From IMG/VR virus record IMGVR_UViG_3300035703_000127, positions 1 through 52,819 of that record: DNA of 52,819 bases; one strand, 5' to 3'. A model generated the notes under the pieces. It was not told where the DNA came from and ran no database searches. It worked only from the letters and a program-made list of their open reading frames with translations. The position numbers and the translations under genes are program-made. This stretch comes from a virus. Below, piece by piece: positions 1-7,501 of this stretch (its first letter is position 1; each line of letters starts with the position of its first letter).

Positions 1-145
1 CCTGCTGGTGGACATAGGACTTTGCTGATTCCCCAGCCGGACCTGGTGGCCCCTCGCTGATCACCCGCACCATGCGTGCCTGGGCTTCCTCGACAATCTG
101 AACCAGCCGCGCTTCCCCTTCTCTGATGACGTGGACTTGATCCAT
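1..145 (-). CDS. Partial phage protein with collagen-like stretch
   Basis: The ATG is at 145 and the gene runs off the window, leaving about 48 visible residues. These are a charged helix (MDQVHVIREGEARL onward) followed by a short collagen-like GPPGPAG stretch. The start overlaps the stop of the next gene upstream as TGATG, so the two are probably translationally coupled. Short collagen-like stretches are common in phage fibre-associated proteins, but no function can be assigned from this fragment. Confidence 0.5.
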   Translation of the reverse strand, partial: MDQVHVIREGEARLVQIVEEAQARMVRVISEGPPGPAGESAKSYVHQQ

Positions 146-546
146 CACGCCTCCACAGCGGCTGTGCTCAGGCCCTGGTTGATGCTGGCAAGGCCCTCCA
201 GCCAGTAGTTCCGTTCTCCAGCTCTTGGCAGCGACGGCCCTTCAATCAGCAGCAGATCCCACTGGGATGGCTCTTCCAGCGCAGCGGTGTCCTGCCAGCT
301 GCCCACCAGATAGAAGTCCCCGTAGATCACCACGCTCGTTTCACCTTCCTGCGTCACCGTGATCGGCACAGCGCGGTTGATCCACTCCACTGCGAAGGTG
401 AGCAACGGCTCGATCCGCCGGCCATTGCGCACCTTCCACACCTGGGCGATCACCTCGCGATCGGTGCAGTCGATCGGCAGCTGAATGCGCTCGCGGAAGG
501 TCGCCCGCTGCGGGATGGTGATGTCGTAGCGCAGCGGTAAATCCAT
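145..546 (-). CDS. Hypothetical phage structural-region protein, 133 aa
   Basis: I do not recognise a family with certainty. The protein looks beta-rich: it opens MDLPLRYDITIPQRATFRER and has alternating hydrophobic strands through to a WDLLLIEGP segment, with no signal peptide or membrane segment. The layout resembles small Ig-like proteins coded near phage capsid or fibre genes. It lies downstream of the capsid cluster, overlaps the stop-start of the partial gene below by TGATG, and is preceded by a junction motif 27 nt before its ATG. Confidence 0.75.
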   Translation of the reverse strand: MDLPLRYDITIPQRATFRERIQLPIDCTDREVIAQVWKVRNGRRIEPLLTFAVEWINRAVPITVTQEGETSVVIYGDFYLVGSWQDTAALEEPSQWDLLLIEGPSLPRAGERNYWLEGLASINQGLSTAAVEA

Positions 547-563
547 CGCCCTGGCCCCCTGGG

Positions 564-573
564 CCAGCTTTCC
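564..573 (-). promoter_or_regulatory. Junction motif copy, 27 nt before ATG at 546
   Basis: Minus-strand GGAAAGCTGG lies just past the TGA (576-578) of the preceding gene. No purine-rich Shine-Dalgarno is needed to explain it. Confidence 0.7.
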
Positions 574-575
574 GC

Positions 576-908
576 TCAGGACTGGGCAGCGGCATCTGGC
601 CGGCTGAGCTCGATCGTCGGCCCAGCGGCAGGCTCAGCCTCTGGCGCCTCGGTGGGCTTAGCTGAGACTTCCTCTTTGGCCTGCCAGGCCTCGTTTACCG
701 CAGGCGTGGCCGGGTCATCCGCCTGGAACTGCCCGTCAGCGTCGCGGGCCCGGGTGGTGCGCTTGCTGCGCTTGCCCCTGGCGCTCTCCACGGCCTCTGG
801 CTCGGTGACCACCACCTGCAGGGGCCTGGCGTGGGCGATCACCGCCTCCGGCGGCAGGGGCGTCTTGGCGCCAACGACGCCCAAGGTGATGCCAATCGGC
901 TTGCCCAT
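576..908 (-). CDS. Hypothetical Ala/Glu-rich protein, 110 aa
   Basis: ATG at 908 is chosen because GGAG lies about 6 nt before it. An in-frame GTG at 920 would add four residues. The first 40 residues (MGKPIGITLGVVGAKTPLPP onward) look folded. The rest is a low-complexity tail rich in Ala, Glu, Pro and Arg, ending in AAQS. It follows a terminator, so it probably depends on read-through from the capsid genes or on its own signal. Function unknown. Confidence 0.65.
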   Translation of the reverse strand: MGKPIGITLGVVGAKTPLPPEAVIAHARPLQVVVTEPEAVESARGKRSKRTTRARDADGQFQADDPATPAVNEAWQAKEEVSAKPTEAPEAEPAAGPTIELSRPDAAAQS

Positions 909-922
909 CAGGTTCTCCACGT

Positions 923-949
923 AAAAAACAAGGGGCCCCGCAGGGCCCC
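923..949 (-). terminator. Rho-independent terminator after the capsid genes
   Basis: Read on the minus strand, a 7-bp GGGGCCC/GGGCCCC stem with a 4-nt loop is followed within two bases by a run of six T. It ends the 2383-968 capsid transcription unit. Confidence 0.85.
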
Positions 950-967
950 GATGGTCTCCAGTCGCGA

Positions 968-1426
968 TCAGGCGGGCTGGATGTAGATGGTGGCGGTGCC
1001 AGCGGGCTCAGCCTCGCCGGTGCCGGCAACGGCCTGGATCGCCACGCCGCGCACCTCGCCGGTTACACCAGCATCGGCGGCCTTGATGGCATCCTCCAAC
1101 TGACGGCCCGACAGGCCGATCTCGGTGGTGCCTTTGCCCGCCAGGGTCACCGTGGCGATCGAGGCGTAGGCGCTGGCATCGGCCAGGGTCCCGCCAGCCG
1201 GCACGTGGGCCACCTGGATGGTGTATTGGCCAGCGGCTGCAGCGTCCTGACCGACCACCACCAGCTTGAACAGGTTTTGCTGGTTCAGCTGGGTGGTGAG
1301 CAGCCGGGCGGCGCCGGTGCGGGTTTCTTCTGCACGGCTGTAGCCGTTGGCGCCGACATAGCCCACCAGCACCGATTCAGCATCGAGGTGGTAGGCCCGC
1401 CGGTCAAGCCCAAATGAGCGTCCCAT
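968..1426 (-). CDS. Probable head decoration or capsid-associated protein, 152 aa
   Basis: It lies directly after the major capsid gene, where decoration or head-stabilising proteins usually sit. The start at 1426 is preceded by a good GGAGGA Shine-Dalgarno. The protein is Ala/Gly/Thr-rich and beta-prone (VTLAGKGTTEIGLSGRQLED), with no cysteines, signal peptide or membrane segment. The C-terminal AGTATIYIQPA looks like a final strand. The decoration role is inferred from position only. Confidence 0.6.
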   Translation of the reverse strand: MGRSFGLDRRAYHLDAESVLVGYVGANGYSRAEETRTGAARLLTTQLNQQNLFKLVVVGQDAAAAGQYTIQVAHVPAGGTLADASAYASIATVTLAGKGTTEIGLSGRQLEDAIKAADAGVTGEVRGVAIQAVAGTGEAEPAGTATIYIQPA

Positions 1427-1459
1427 GGATGGTTCCTCCGTAAGTGATCAGGGAATGAA

Positions 1460-2383
1460 TCAGGCCACCACGGCCGCGTTGGTCACCCCGGCCAGACGCG
1501 CCACTGAGCGACCGTTGTAGATCGCCAGACCGATGTACCAATCCATGCGGGTGCGCATGGCCGGCTTGTCGGGGGCCTCACCCAGATCCCGCACGCTGAT
1601 GCCGTACTGGCCCTGGTGCTGGCCTTGGATGCCGGTGGTGAGCATGTCGCCGAACGCCACGCAGTAGATGCTGGTGGTGTTGCCGTCCTCGGTGAAACCT
1701 TGGATGTCCTGGTTCAGCGAGTTTTTGTCGGTGATCAGGATCTCCACGTCGCCGTAGCGGGTGACGATCTTGCCCATCTCGTTGCGGTCGGTCAGCAGAC
1801 AGCCCGACAGCTCCTGGGTGCGAGCGGCCTGGGACAGCCGCCGGCGCATGGCCTTGGGCATGATCAGGTACTTGGGAGCACCGCCGGAATCCACTTCATC
1901 GATCAGCTGATCGAGAGCGGCCAGCGACAGGGGGCCGCCTTCGTTGTCGATGTACTGGCTGGAGCCCTCCACCACCCGGGTCTTGAGGCCGTCCATCTCG
2001 CGGGGATTCGTTTCCGAGTCGCCGTTGATGAACTTGTCCTCGAAGGTCATCCGCATTGCCCGGACCTTCATCTGGGTCTGGATGCCGCGGGTCTGCTCGC
2101 CGTACATGTCGATCTGAGCCAGATCCACATCCAGGTCGCCACCGAAGATCCGCAGGCCTTCGGATTGGGGGTTGAGCACGCCGTAGCCGTCGGGGTTGCC
2201 CTCGTTGAAGCCACGGAAGCCCACGGCCGGCAGTTCGCCTTCGCGGGAATAGAACACGCCGCTACCAGGGACGTTCTGGAAGGGGATCGTGCGCATCAGC
2301 TCACCTTCGGTGAGCTCGGAAATGACGGCGGAAGTCAGGGGATCCTGCACCCCTTTCGCCGCCTCCATGAGAGTGAGGCCCAT
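1460..2383 (-). CDS. Major capsid protein, 307 aa
   Basis: This is the shell subunit of the head. ATG at 2383 is chosen over an upstream GTG because AAGGAG lies 8 nt before it. The product opens MGLTLMEAAKGVQDPLTSAV and carries features typical of HK97-fold capsid proteins of this group: an N-arm helix, FINGDSETNPREMDGLKTRV in the expected E-loop/P-domain zone, and a C-terminal half with YLIMPKAMRRRL and YGDVEILITD. It sits between the scaffold and the decoration candidate and has its own upstream terminator and junction motif, so it is probably a separately expressed late gene. Confidence 0.85.
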   Translation of the reverse strand: MGLTLMEAAKGVQDPLTSAVISELTEGELMRTIPFQNVPGSGVFYSREGELPAVGFRGFNEGNPDGYGVLNPQSEGLRIFGGDLDVDLAQIDMYGEQTRGIQTQMKVRAMRMTFEDKFINGDSETNPREMDGLKTRVVEGSSQYIDNEGGPLSLAALDQLIDEVDSGGAPKYLIMPKAMRRRLSQAARTQELSGCLLTDRNEMGKIVTRYGDVEILITDKNSLNQDIQGFTEDGNTTSIYCVAFGDMLTTGIQGQHQGQYGISVRDLGEAPDKPAMRTRMDWYIGLAIYNGRSVARLAGVTNAAVVA

Positions 2384-2495
2384 TTGGGTTCTCCTTGAAG
2401 TGGGGTTGTGTTTGGGACTGGCTTCACGCCGGGTGGCCAGGGCCCTCACGGCCTCTGACAGGTTGCGCCGGTGGCCTCACGCCTCCAGCTGTGCC

Positions 2496-2507
2496 CTCAG
2501 CTTTCCA
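2496..2507 (-). promoter_or_regulatory. Junction motif copy between scaffold terminator and capsid gene
   Basis: Minus-strand GGAAAGCTGAGG lies just downstream of the terminator at 2524-2548 and 124 nt before the capsid ATG. It is the only strong minus-strand copy that follows a terminator. A GTG 26 nt downstream opens an 18-codon reading frame that could be a leader peptide, which is weakly supported. Confidence 0.75.
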
Positions 2508-2523
2508 ACCCCCGATCGACAAC

Positions 2524-2548
2524 AAAAAAGCCCCCCTGCCAGGGGGGC
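2524..2548 (-). terminator. Rho-independent terminator after the scaffold gene
   Basis: A minus-strand GCCCCCC/GGGGGGC stem with a 5-nt loop is followed immediately by six T. It separates the scaffold from the capsid gene and probably helps set their relative expression. Confidence 0.88.
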
Positions 2549-2570
2549 GTGACGCCAGAGCGGCGATGGC

Positions 2571-3401
2571 TCAGCGCTTCGGCTGGGTGTAGGCCAGGGC
2601 GAACTTCTCCTGGGTGGAGAGCTTGCTGATGTCCTGGCCGTGGGCCGTGCGCACATCCCGCCCAGGGCCCATGCCACTGCCGCTGCCGTACTTGGGCTTG
2701 AACAGGAAGGAATAGAGCTGGTGGTCCCGCTGCTTGGCGATGAAGTCGCCCGGCTTGAGGCGCTTGCCGGTCTCCTGATCGAGCTCCCAGTCGCCATTGG
2801 CATCCACCACCCCCAGGCTGCCGTCGGCAGGGTCGATCTTGAAGCGGCCCCCCAGGCGATCCCAGAACATGTCGAAGGCGCTCACGCCGTCTTCTCCCAC
2901 GACGGTGAGGCCATCGGCGGAGATAAACACCTTCTCCAGGGCGTAGCGCTGGCGCTCGGTTTCCAGCGCGCGCACAGCCCGCTCCCGCTCCTGAATCGCC
3001 TCCTGCAGCTTGCTGCTGTACTTGGTCTCGGTTTCACGCAGCTTCTCGGCCTCCCGGGCCTGGGCCTCGGCCGCCAGCCGCTCGGCTTCCGCGGCGCGCT
3101 CCTGGGCCTTGCGGTAGGTCTCGGGATCCAGATCCTTCACTGCCTCATAGCGTCGCTGGGCTGCCTTGGCGGCCTTCTCGTGCTCGGCGCTGATGCGGCG
3201 TTCGTTGTCCAGGGCGCGCTTGAGCTTCTCCAGGTCGCTGAGGCCAGCGTCATCGCCCTCGCCGCCGGTGCCGCCGCCCTGGCCTGCTGGGGAGCCGCTG
3301 CCGGCCCCCTCGCCGCCGTCGCCAGTGCCGGTGTCGGCCAGGAGGATGCCGCGGTAGACGGCTGCCAGTTCAGGGAAACGCTCAATCAGGCGTTTGCGCA
3401 T
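2571..3401 (-). CDS. Probable head scaffolding protein, 276 aa
   Basis: It assists capsid assembly and is then lost from the head. Residues about 50-140 form a long charged coiled coil (AAEAERLAAEAQAREAEKLR). This is preceded by a Gly-rich linker and followed by a compact C-terminal domain (FDMFWDRLGGRFKIDP) with a basic tail ending QPKR. This architecture, placed directly upstream of the major capsid gene and similar to it in length, is typical of siphovirus scaffolds. I see no Ser-His protease motif, so it is not a fused maturation protease. Confidence 0.78.
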   Translation of the reverse strand: MRKRLIERFPELAAVYRGILLADTGTGDGGEGAGSGSPAGQGGGTGGEGDDAGLSDLEKLKRALDNERRISAEHEKAAKAAQRRYEAVKDLDPETYRKAQERAAEAERLAAEAQAREAEKLRETETKYSSKLQEAIQERERAVRALETERQRYALEKVFISADGLTVVGEDGVSAFDMFWDRLGGRFKIDPADGSLGVVDANGDWELDQETGKRLKPGDFIAKQRDHQLYSFLFKPKYGSGSGMGPGRDVRTAHGQDISKLSTQEKFALAYTQPKR

Positions 3402-3440
3402 GGTTCAGGTCGGGGCTCACCCCCGCCGTGATGGTGCGGC

Positions 3441-3450
3441 TTAGGTTTCC
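3441..3450 (-). promoter_or_regulatory. Junction motif copy overlapping a stop codon
   Basis: Minus-strand GGAAACCTAA, 49 nt before the scaffold ATG. Here the motif itself encodes the Glu-Thr-stop end of the 52-aa gene at 3441-3599. Confidence 0.6.
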
Positions 3451-3599
3451 AAGGGCCGCTGACGCTCCATTCCCTGGCGCAGCGCCTTGAGCTCCTGACG
3501 GCGCATCATGGTTTGGCGATTGGCGGCTTGCCGCAGCTGGAGGGTCTCCAACAGCGCGCTGTAATCGGGCCCGTCCGCTGGAGGGGTTGCGCTGGTCAT
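3441..3599 (-). CDS. Small helical hypothetical protein, 52 aa
   Basis: ATG at 3599 overlaps the TGA of the preceding tail gene (ATGA). The product, MTSATPPADGPDYSALLETL onward, is predicted mostly helical and rich in Gln and Arg. It ends PLET, with its stop inside the junction motif. It sits between the last fibre gene and the scaffold. Function unknown. Confidence 0.6.
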   Translation of the reverse strand: MTSATPPADGPDYSALLETLQLRQAANRQTMMRRQELKALRQGMERQRPLET

Positions 3600-5158
3600 G
3601 GCTGCAGATCTGAAGGGCTAAAGCCGAGAGCAAGCAGCTCCTGCCGGCAGTATCCAGCGTTGCTCCAGTCCCAGGCGATGTAGGTAGCTTCCGAGTTTTT
3701 GACCTTCAAGCGCTGGTTGAAAGCAGCACTTGGCATTGCCACGTCTGCGCGACTTGGGAGCTGATTGGTGACGGCTAATCGATCTGTCATGTCCCATGTG
3801 CTTGCATTCTGCCCCAGTGTCGGGTCAATGAAGATTCGCGGAGCGCGCATGAAATAGTCCCTGCGCAGGTTCGCGTAAATCAGGCTGGCATCGCTGGTAT
3901 GGCTTAAGTCCATCTGTCCTTTGAGCCAGGTGTAAATAGATGGCGTAGCGTAAAAGTAACTGCTGTGGATTCCCCTGCTGAGGTTGCCCATGCCGAAATG
4001 CGCTGCATAGCGACGACTCGGCGTTGGGTAGGCGTCTGAGCTGTATTGATCGTAAGTGTCTTCGGTGTAGGCGCTTTGATCGAAATAGTGGTTGTAATTG
4101 TAGCTAGGCATGTAAGCGGTTTGATCTGGGCCGTCTTCGCCTCTGGCATCCCATGGGGCTGTGAAATCGCCAAACCACAAGAAGCGTGGGCTCAGGTAAA
4201 AATTATCGGCGCCGATGCTTGGGTCTGGGAAGATCGCGTTGATTCGCTGAGCAAGCAGAGCGGGGACTGATACTTCTTTGATCTTCTTCCTGGTTACTAG
4301 AAAGGCTCTGTTCTCAAACAATGGGGTTGACTTGATGTAGTTGGTTTCTCCTAGGCCTGCCGTTACAACGACATCGTAGCCATAGTCATAGCCTTGCTTT
4401 TCATAGGTCCAGGGGCGCCCCGTAACCATGCGTCCCGTCCATGTCCAGTTTCTGTTGATGGCAAAGGATGCTGCCATCCTGACTTGCCGTGCGATCGTCA
4501 CCACAATGCAAGATTCACGGCCAACGGGCAGCAGCAAAATCTCCTTGTAGGCGATCCTTGATTGATCGGTGTAAATTGTTTGGCTTTGTCCGCTGAATAC
4601 CGTTTGTGGCGGATCCCCTCCCCACGGAACAGTGACTATTTCCGTTGGATTGTATCGAATGTACGCAAACTGATTAGAAGCCGGGTAAACGGCGTACAGA
4701 CTCCAGCGCCGCGTGGGAGGTTCTGAGGGCGATTGGCTTTCTAAAGTTGGCCAGCTCTGGGCTGGCCATTGGATAATCTTGTATTCGTCGGGGAGCAGAT
4801 TTTGTTGAGCCCACGTATATTTCTGGGAAACGGTCCCGCTGATCTTTGTGCCGGGCGGCACAAGTAAAAGTTGATTCGCATCAGCATTGGGCGGTCCGCT
4901 GACTGTTGGACTGCTCCAATAAGCCCACACCCCGCTCATGGTGATGGTGTCTTGCCGCACGGCGGCAGGCTCAGGCCGCCGGTAGGCCTCGGCGCTGGCA
5001 TTGTGCCGCTGCCGCTGCACCCTCGGCCGCGTCATCCCACGGCTTGCCGCCGCCAGCTCCTGGCTGCGCTGAAAGCGGGCTCGATTCGCCAGGATGCGCT
5101 GCTTAACCGCCTGCAGGATTCGATCGGGAACAAGCTGAATGTCAACAAGCGTTGCCAT
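3596..5158 (-). CDS. Large tail or receptor-binding region protein, 520 aa
   Basis: ATG at 5158 overlaps the TGA of the preceding gene as TGATG. After a basic helical N-terminus (about 60 residues, many Arg and Gln), the protein becomes rich in Tyr, Trp, Ser and Asn (WTYEKQGYDYGYDVVVTAGL; YNYNHYFDQSAYTEDTYDQY), typical of surface-exposed fibre or spike material. Base composition is visibly less GC-rich at 3.7-4.9 kb than in the neighbouring genes, which may mark exchange of a host-range module. No catalytic motif is seen. The receptor-binding role is inferred from position at the end of the tail module and from composition. Confidence 0.7.
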   Translation of the reverse strand: MATLVDIQLVPDRILQAVKQRILANRARFQRSQELAAASRGMTRPRVQRQRHNASAEAYRRPEPAAVRQDTITMSGVWAYWSSPTVSGPPNADANQLLLVPPGTKISGTVSQKYTWAQQNLLPDEYKIIQWPAQSWPTLESQSPSEPPTRRWSLYAVYPASNQFAYIRYNPTEIVTVPWGGDPPQTVFSGQSQTIYTDQSRIAYKEILLLPVGRESCIVVTIARQVRMAASFAINRNWTWTGRMVTGRPWTYEKQGYDYGYDVVVTAGLGETNYIKSTPLFENRAFLVTRKKIKEVSVPALLAQRINAIFPDPSIGADNFYLSPRFLWFGDFTAPWDARGEDGPDQTAYMPSYNYNHYFDQSAYTEDTYDQYSSDAYPTPSRRYAAHFGMGNLSRGIHSSYFYATPSIYTWLKGQMDLSHTSDASLIYANLRRDYFMRAPRIFIDPTLGQNASTWDMTDRLAVTNQLPSRADVAMPSAAFNQRLKVKNSEATYIAWDWSNAGYCRQELLALGFSPSDLQP

Positions 5159-5559
5159 CAGTCGTCTTGCAGCAGTCTGATCACATAGGACTTCACCTGG
5201 CCTGCTTGCAGGAGAAGCGGTGTCGTAAGACGCGCAAAGCTGTGAGGGTAAGTGCCCCCTGCAATGGCAATCACCACGGTGTCGTGTGTGAAACCAGCGC
5301 CAGAGCCGCTGAACTGGGCATTGATCGCCGGCAGGGCATAGGCGCTGCCGTTGTAGCTGCCCGTGCCGATGGTCCCTGTGACTGGTGCATAGCCGTTCAC
5401 CTCTGCCAGCTCCAGGCCCTCCCATTGAGCGACAGTGCTGCTGGAGCCAAGGCTGGCGGTTGGATCGCTGCAGAGGAAGACGGTGTAGGCCTTGCCTTCA
5501 AACGCCAACGCTGCTTGCCGCTCTAACTCTTTTGGGGTGATCGATAGGGTGAGAGCCAC
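5158..5559 (-). CDS. Hypothetical tail-region protein, 133 aa
   Basis: Starts with GTG at 5559 (MALTLSITPKELERQAALAF). The small beta-rich protein contains TVFLCSDPTASLGSSSTVA and a Gly/Ser-rich middle, and resembles the following 140-aa protein in size and composition. The TGA overlaps the next ATG. The position suggests a fibre-associated or baseplate accessory protein, with no firm family assignment. Confidence 0.65.
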   Translation of the reverse strand: MALTLSITPKELERQAALAFEGKAYTVFLCSDPTASLGSSSTVAQWEGLELAEVNGYAPVTGTIGTGSYNGSAYALPAINAQFSGSGAGFTHDTVVIAIAGGTYPHSFARLTTPLLLQAGQVKSYVIRLLQDD

Positions 5560-5564
5560 AGCGA

Positions 5565-5987
5565 TCAGGCGATGGTGAGGACGCCTGTGGTGGCGTCAAA
5601 GTCCACGGCGAAAGACTCGCCAGCGGCGAGGGTGATGCTGCTGCCGTAATCCCACCAGCCGATCAGCTCATCGTTGGTGGCGGTGTCGTTGTAGAGCACC
5701 GCGTAGCGGAAGGGGCCAATCGAGCCGCCGGTGGCGGTCCAGGTGGCGGGGTCGCCGAGCACCAGCTTGTAAGTGCCGCTGGTCTGGCTGGAGCTGGTGA
5801 CAGCAGCGGTGGCACCACCAGCGGTATAGCCGTTGCCGGCACTGATCTCGGCCAGGTCCGCTTTGACCGCGTTGGTGGCCACCGGTGCGGTGCTGGTCAG
5901 CAGCACCTTGAGGGTGTCCGCGCCGAGATCGTGCTTCTTCTCGGCCAGCGCCTCCACGAAGCTGTTGAACTTGTTGAACGACGCCAT
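5565..5987 (-). CDS. Phage fibre-region beta-rich protein, 140 aa
   Basis: Starts MASFNKFNSFVEALAEKKHD, then ADTLKVLLTSTAPVATNAVK, and ends GVLTIA. The opening (F..FVE.LAEKKHDL....L.V.LT.. P) is familiar from small structural proteins coded in phage tail-fibre regions. The junction motif lies exactly 28 nt before its ATG. Confidence 0.7.
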   Translation of the reverse strand: MASFNKFNSFVEALAEKKHDLGADTLKVLLTSTAPVATNAVKADLAEISAGNGYTAGGATAAVTSSSQTSGTYKLVLGDPATWTATGGSIGPFRYAVLYNDTATNDELIGWWDYGSSITLAAGESFAVDFDATTGVLTIA

Positions 5988-6003
5988 CGGCCAGGGGCTT
6001 TGT

Positions 6004-6015
6004 CCCTAGCTTTCC
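6004..6015 (-). promoter_or_regulatory. Junction motif copy, 28 nt before ATG at 5987
   Basis: Minus-strand GGAAAGCTAGGG directly follows the TGA of the 6017-6268 gene. It uses the AG variant at positions 9-10. Confidence 0.8.
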
Positions 6016-6016
6016 T

Positions 6017-6268
6017 TCAGCCGATCTGGCGAACGACCTTGCGCCACTTGGGCAGCATCGGGAAGTCAGGAGAGGTGCCGACAGCGGCGATCCGATGGGA
6101 GGAATTAAGTTCCAACAGACCGCGATTGAAGGGGCCGTTTAACAGCTGCTCAATATCTGGTGCGGTCAGCGCAGTTACCCTAAATCCTGTCGTAGGCAGG
6201 GGTGCATCCACAACTCCCAGTCTAACGGTAGTCACTTGAGTGCCTAACACAAAAGAACCCCAGGGCAT
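6017..6268 (-). CDS. Hypothetical tail-region protein, 83 aa
   Basis: Starts MPWGSFVLGTQVTTVRLGVV immediately after the preceding gene with no gap. A small beta-strand protein with a helix-like LLNGPFNRGLLELN segment and a basic WRKVVRQIG end. Unknown function; probably a minor fibre or baseplate component. Confidence 0.6.
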   Translation of the reverse strand: MPWGSFVLGTQVTTVRLGVVDAPLPTTGFRVTALTAPDIEQLLNGPFNRGLLELNSSHRIAAVGTSPDFPMLPKWRKVVRQIG

Positions 6269-7117
6269 TTAATACCTCACAAAAACTGGAGAGGCTCCCA
6301 TGCACACCGCAGTTGTGGGCCCAGGGAGCGTGCAATAACGACCAAATAAATATCCCAGTGATGCCCCTTCACCGATAAGCAAGTTCTGACTAGCGGCGGA
6401 TACTGCCAGAGTCGTGGCACTACCAGCGGCCGGCAAGTAAGTAGTGCTGGTAACCTTCAGCGCAAATGGATCAAGGACATTGTTGGACGAAGAATATAGA
6501 GAGGCAGTCACTACGCCATACTGGCGCCTTGGCGTAGTGTTTGTTGGCAAATAAAAAGTGCCATAAGTGTTGCTAGTTGTGTAGGTATAGCCGGCCCACT
6601 CGCCATTTGAATCCTTGAATACCAGAAATGTGCCCGAGTAATTGGCTGTTGCGCTGGCTTTCCAAGCCAAGCAGAAAAACTCCTTTCCGTTCTCTGTTTC
6701 GCTACCTATAGCGAACTCCGCGGCTTGGCCTGAAGTGTAAAAGTATGCTGTCGGAATACTTGACGAAGGAGCTGTAAATGCTCCGTATCCTCCGTTTCCC
6801 GTTCCAGCTGTCCAGCCGGAGTCAAACGACACCGTGGCTTGGGCTGTCGAATTGCTAAAAAATGAAGCATAAAAAGTTGAACCGCTACTGGCACTGGCCA
6901 GTTTAATGACCCACCCCACGTAGTTCGTGCTGGTGCTATTAGCAGGTCCCTTCTCAATCGTGATCTGCTTGGTCGCGTTGCTGGCGTTGGCGTTGACCGC
7001 TGCAACCCAGGCCACCAGCTTGTCGTTGATCTGGAGCGGTGCAGAAGTTGCCGTGGTCTTATCGAGCCAGTTGTATTCAGCGCTTGTCCACGCCTGATAG
7101 TCCATTGTGACCGCCAT
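6269..7117 (-). CDS. Tail fibre-like structural protein, 282 aa
   Basis: Ser/Thr/Ala/Asn-rich beta-structured protein (MAVTMDYQAWTSAEYNWLDK; TTLAVSAASQNLLIGEGASL) with no membrane segment. Such composition and its place among small fibre genes fit an extracellular tail or fibre subunit. Base composition is less GC-rich than in the surrounding morphogenesis genes. Its ATG overlaps the stop of the preceding gene. Confidence 0.65.
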   Translation of the reverse strand: MAVTMDYQAWTSAEYNWLDKTTATSAPLQINDKLVAWVAAVNANASNATKQITIEKGPANSTSTNYVGWVIKLASASSGSTFYASFFSNSTAQATVSFDSGWTAGTGNGGYGAFTAPSSSIPTAYFYTSGQAAEFAIGSETENGKEFFCLAWKASATANYSGTFLVFKDSNGEWAGYTYTTSNTYGTFYLPTNTTPRRQYGVVTASLYSSSNNVLDPFALKVTSTTYLPAAGSATTLAVSAASQNLLIGEGASLGYLFGRYCTLPGPTTAVCMGASPVFVRY

Positions 7118-7473
7118 CAGCCGATCTCCTCGTAGTTGATGGTCAGGTCAACGCTGGTGCCAGCCGATGCCTTCGCCTGCAGCTGATCGCCTTCCTCAAG
7201 ATAGATGTACTCGTTCTTATCGGTGGCGATGAGCGTCTTGCCGGCATCTACGGTGCCGCCTTTCAGCAGGTAGCTGGTGGTGGTGCCTCGGTAGATGGCG
7301 ATGTCCACCGTTACGGAACCGACCGCCACGTTGGCAGCTCGAATCGTGTTGACCTTTAGCACCTTGCCGCTGGCAGCGGTGTTGCTCAGAACAGCCGTCA
7401 AGCTGGTGGTCAGTGCCGCTGGTGCGGTCTTGCCGGTGACCGTGGCTGGTGATCGCAGGTTGGGTGCGGCCAT
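7117..7473 (-). CDS. Small beta-rich tail protein, 118 aa
   Basis: Starts MAAPNLRSPATVTGKTAPAA and has regular beta-strand spacing (VGSVTVDIAIYRG; YIYLEEGDQLQAKASAG; DLTINYEEIG), similar to small phage fibre-tip or head-fibre domains. Junction motif 28 nt before the ATG. The next gene overlaps its stop. Confidence 0.65.
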   Translation of the reverse strand: MAAPNLRSPATVTGKTAPAALTTSLTAVLSNTAASGKVLKVNTIRAANVAVGSVTVDIAIYRGTTTSYLLKGGTVDAGKTLIATDKNEYIYLEEGDQLQAKASAGTSVDLTINYEEIG

Positions 7474-7489
7474 GGTCTGCGCTTGCTAT

Positions 7490-7501
7490 CCCTAGCTTTC
7501 C
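7490..7501 (-). promoter_or_regulatory. Junction motif copy, 28 nt before ATG at 7473
   Basis: Minus-strand GGAAAGCTAGGG. Its first G is the last base of the TAG stop of the 7501-8247 gene. Confidence 0.8.
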
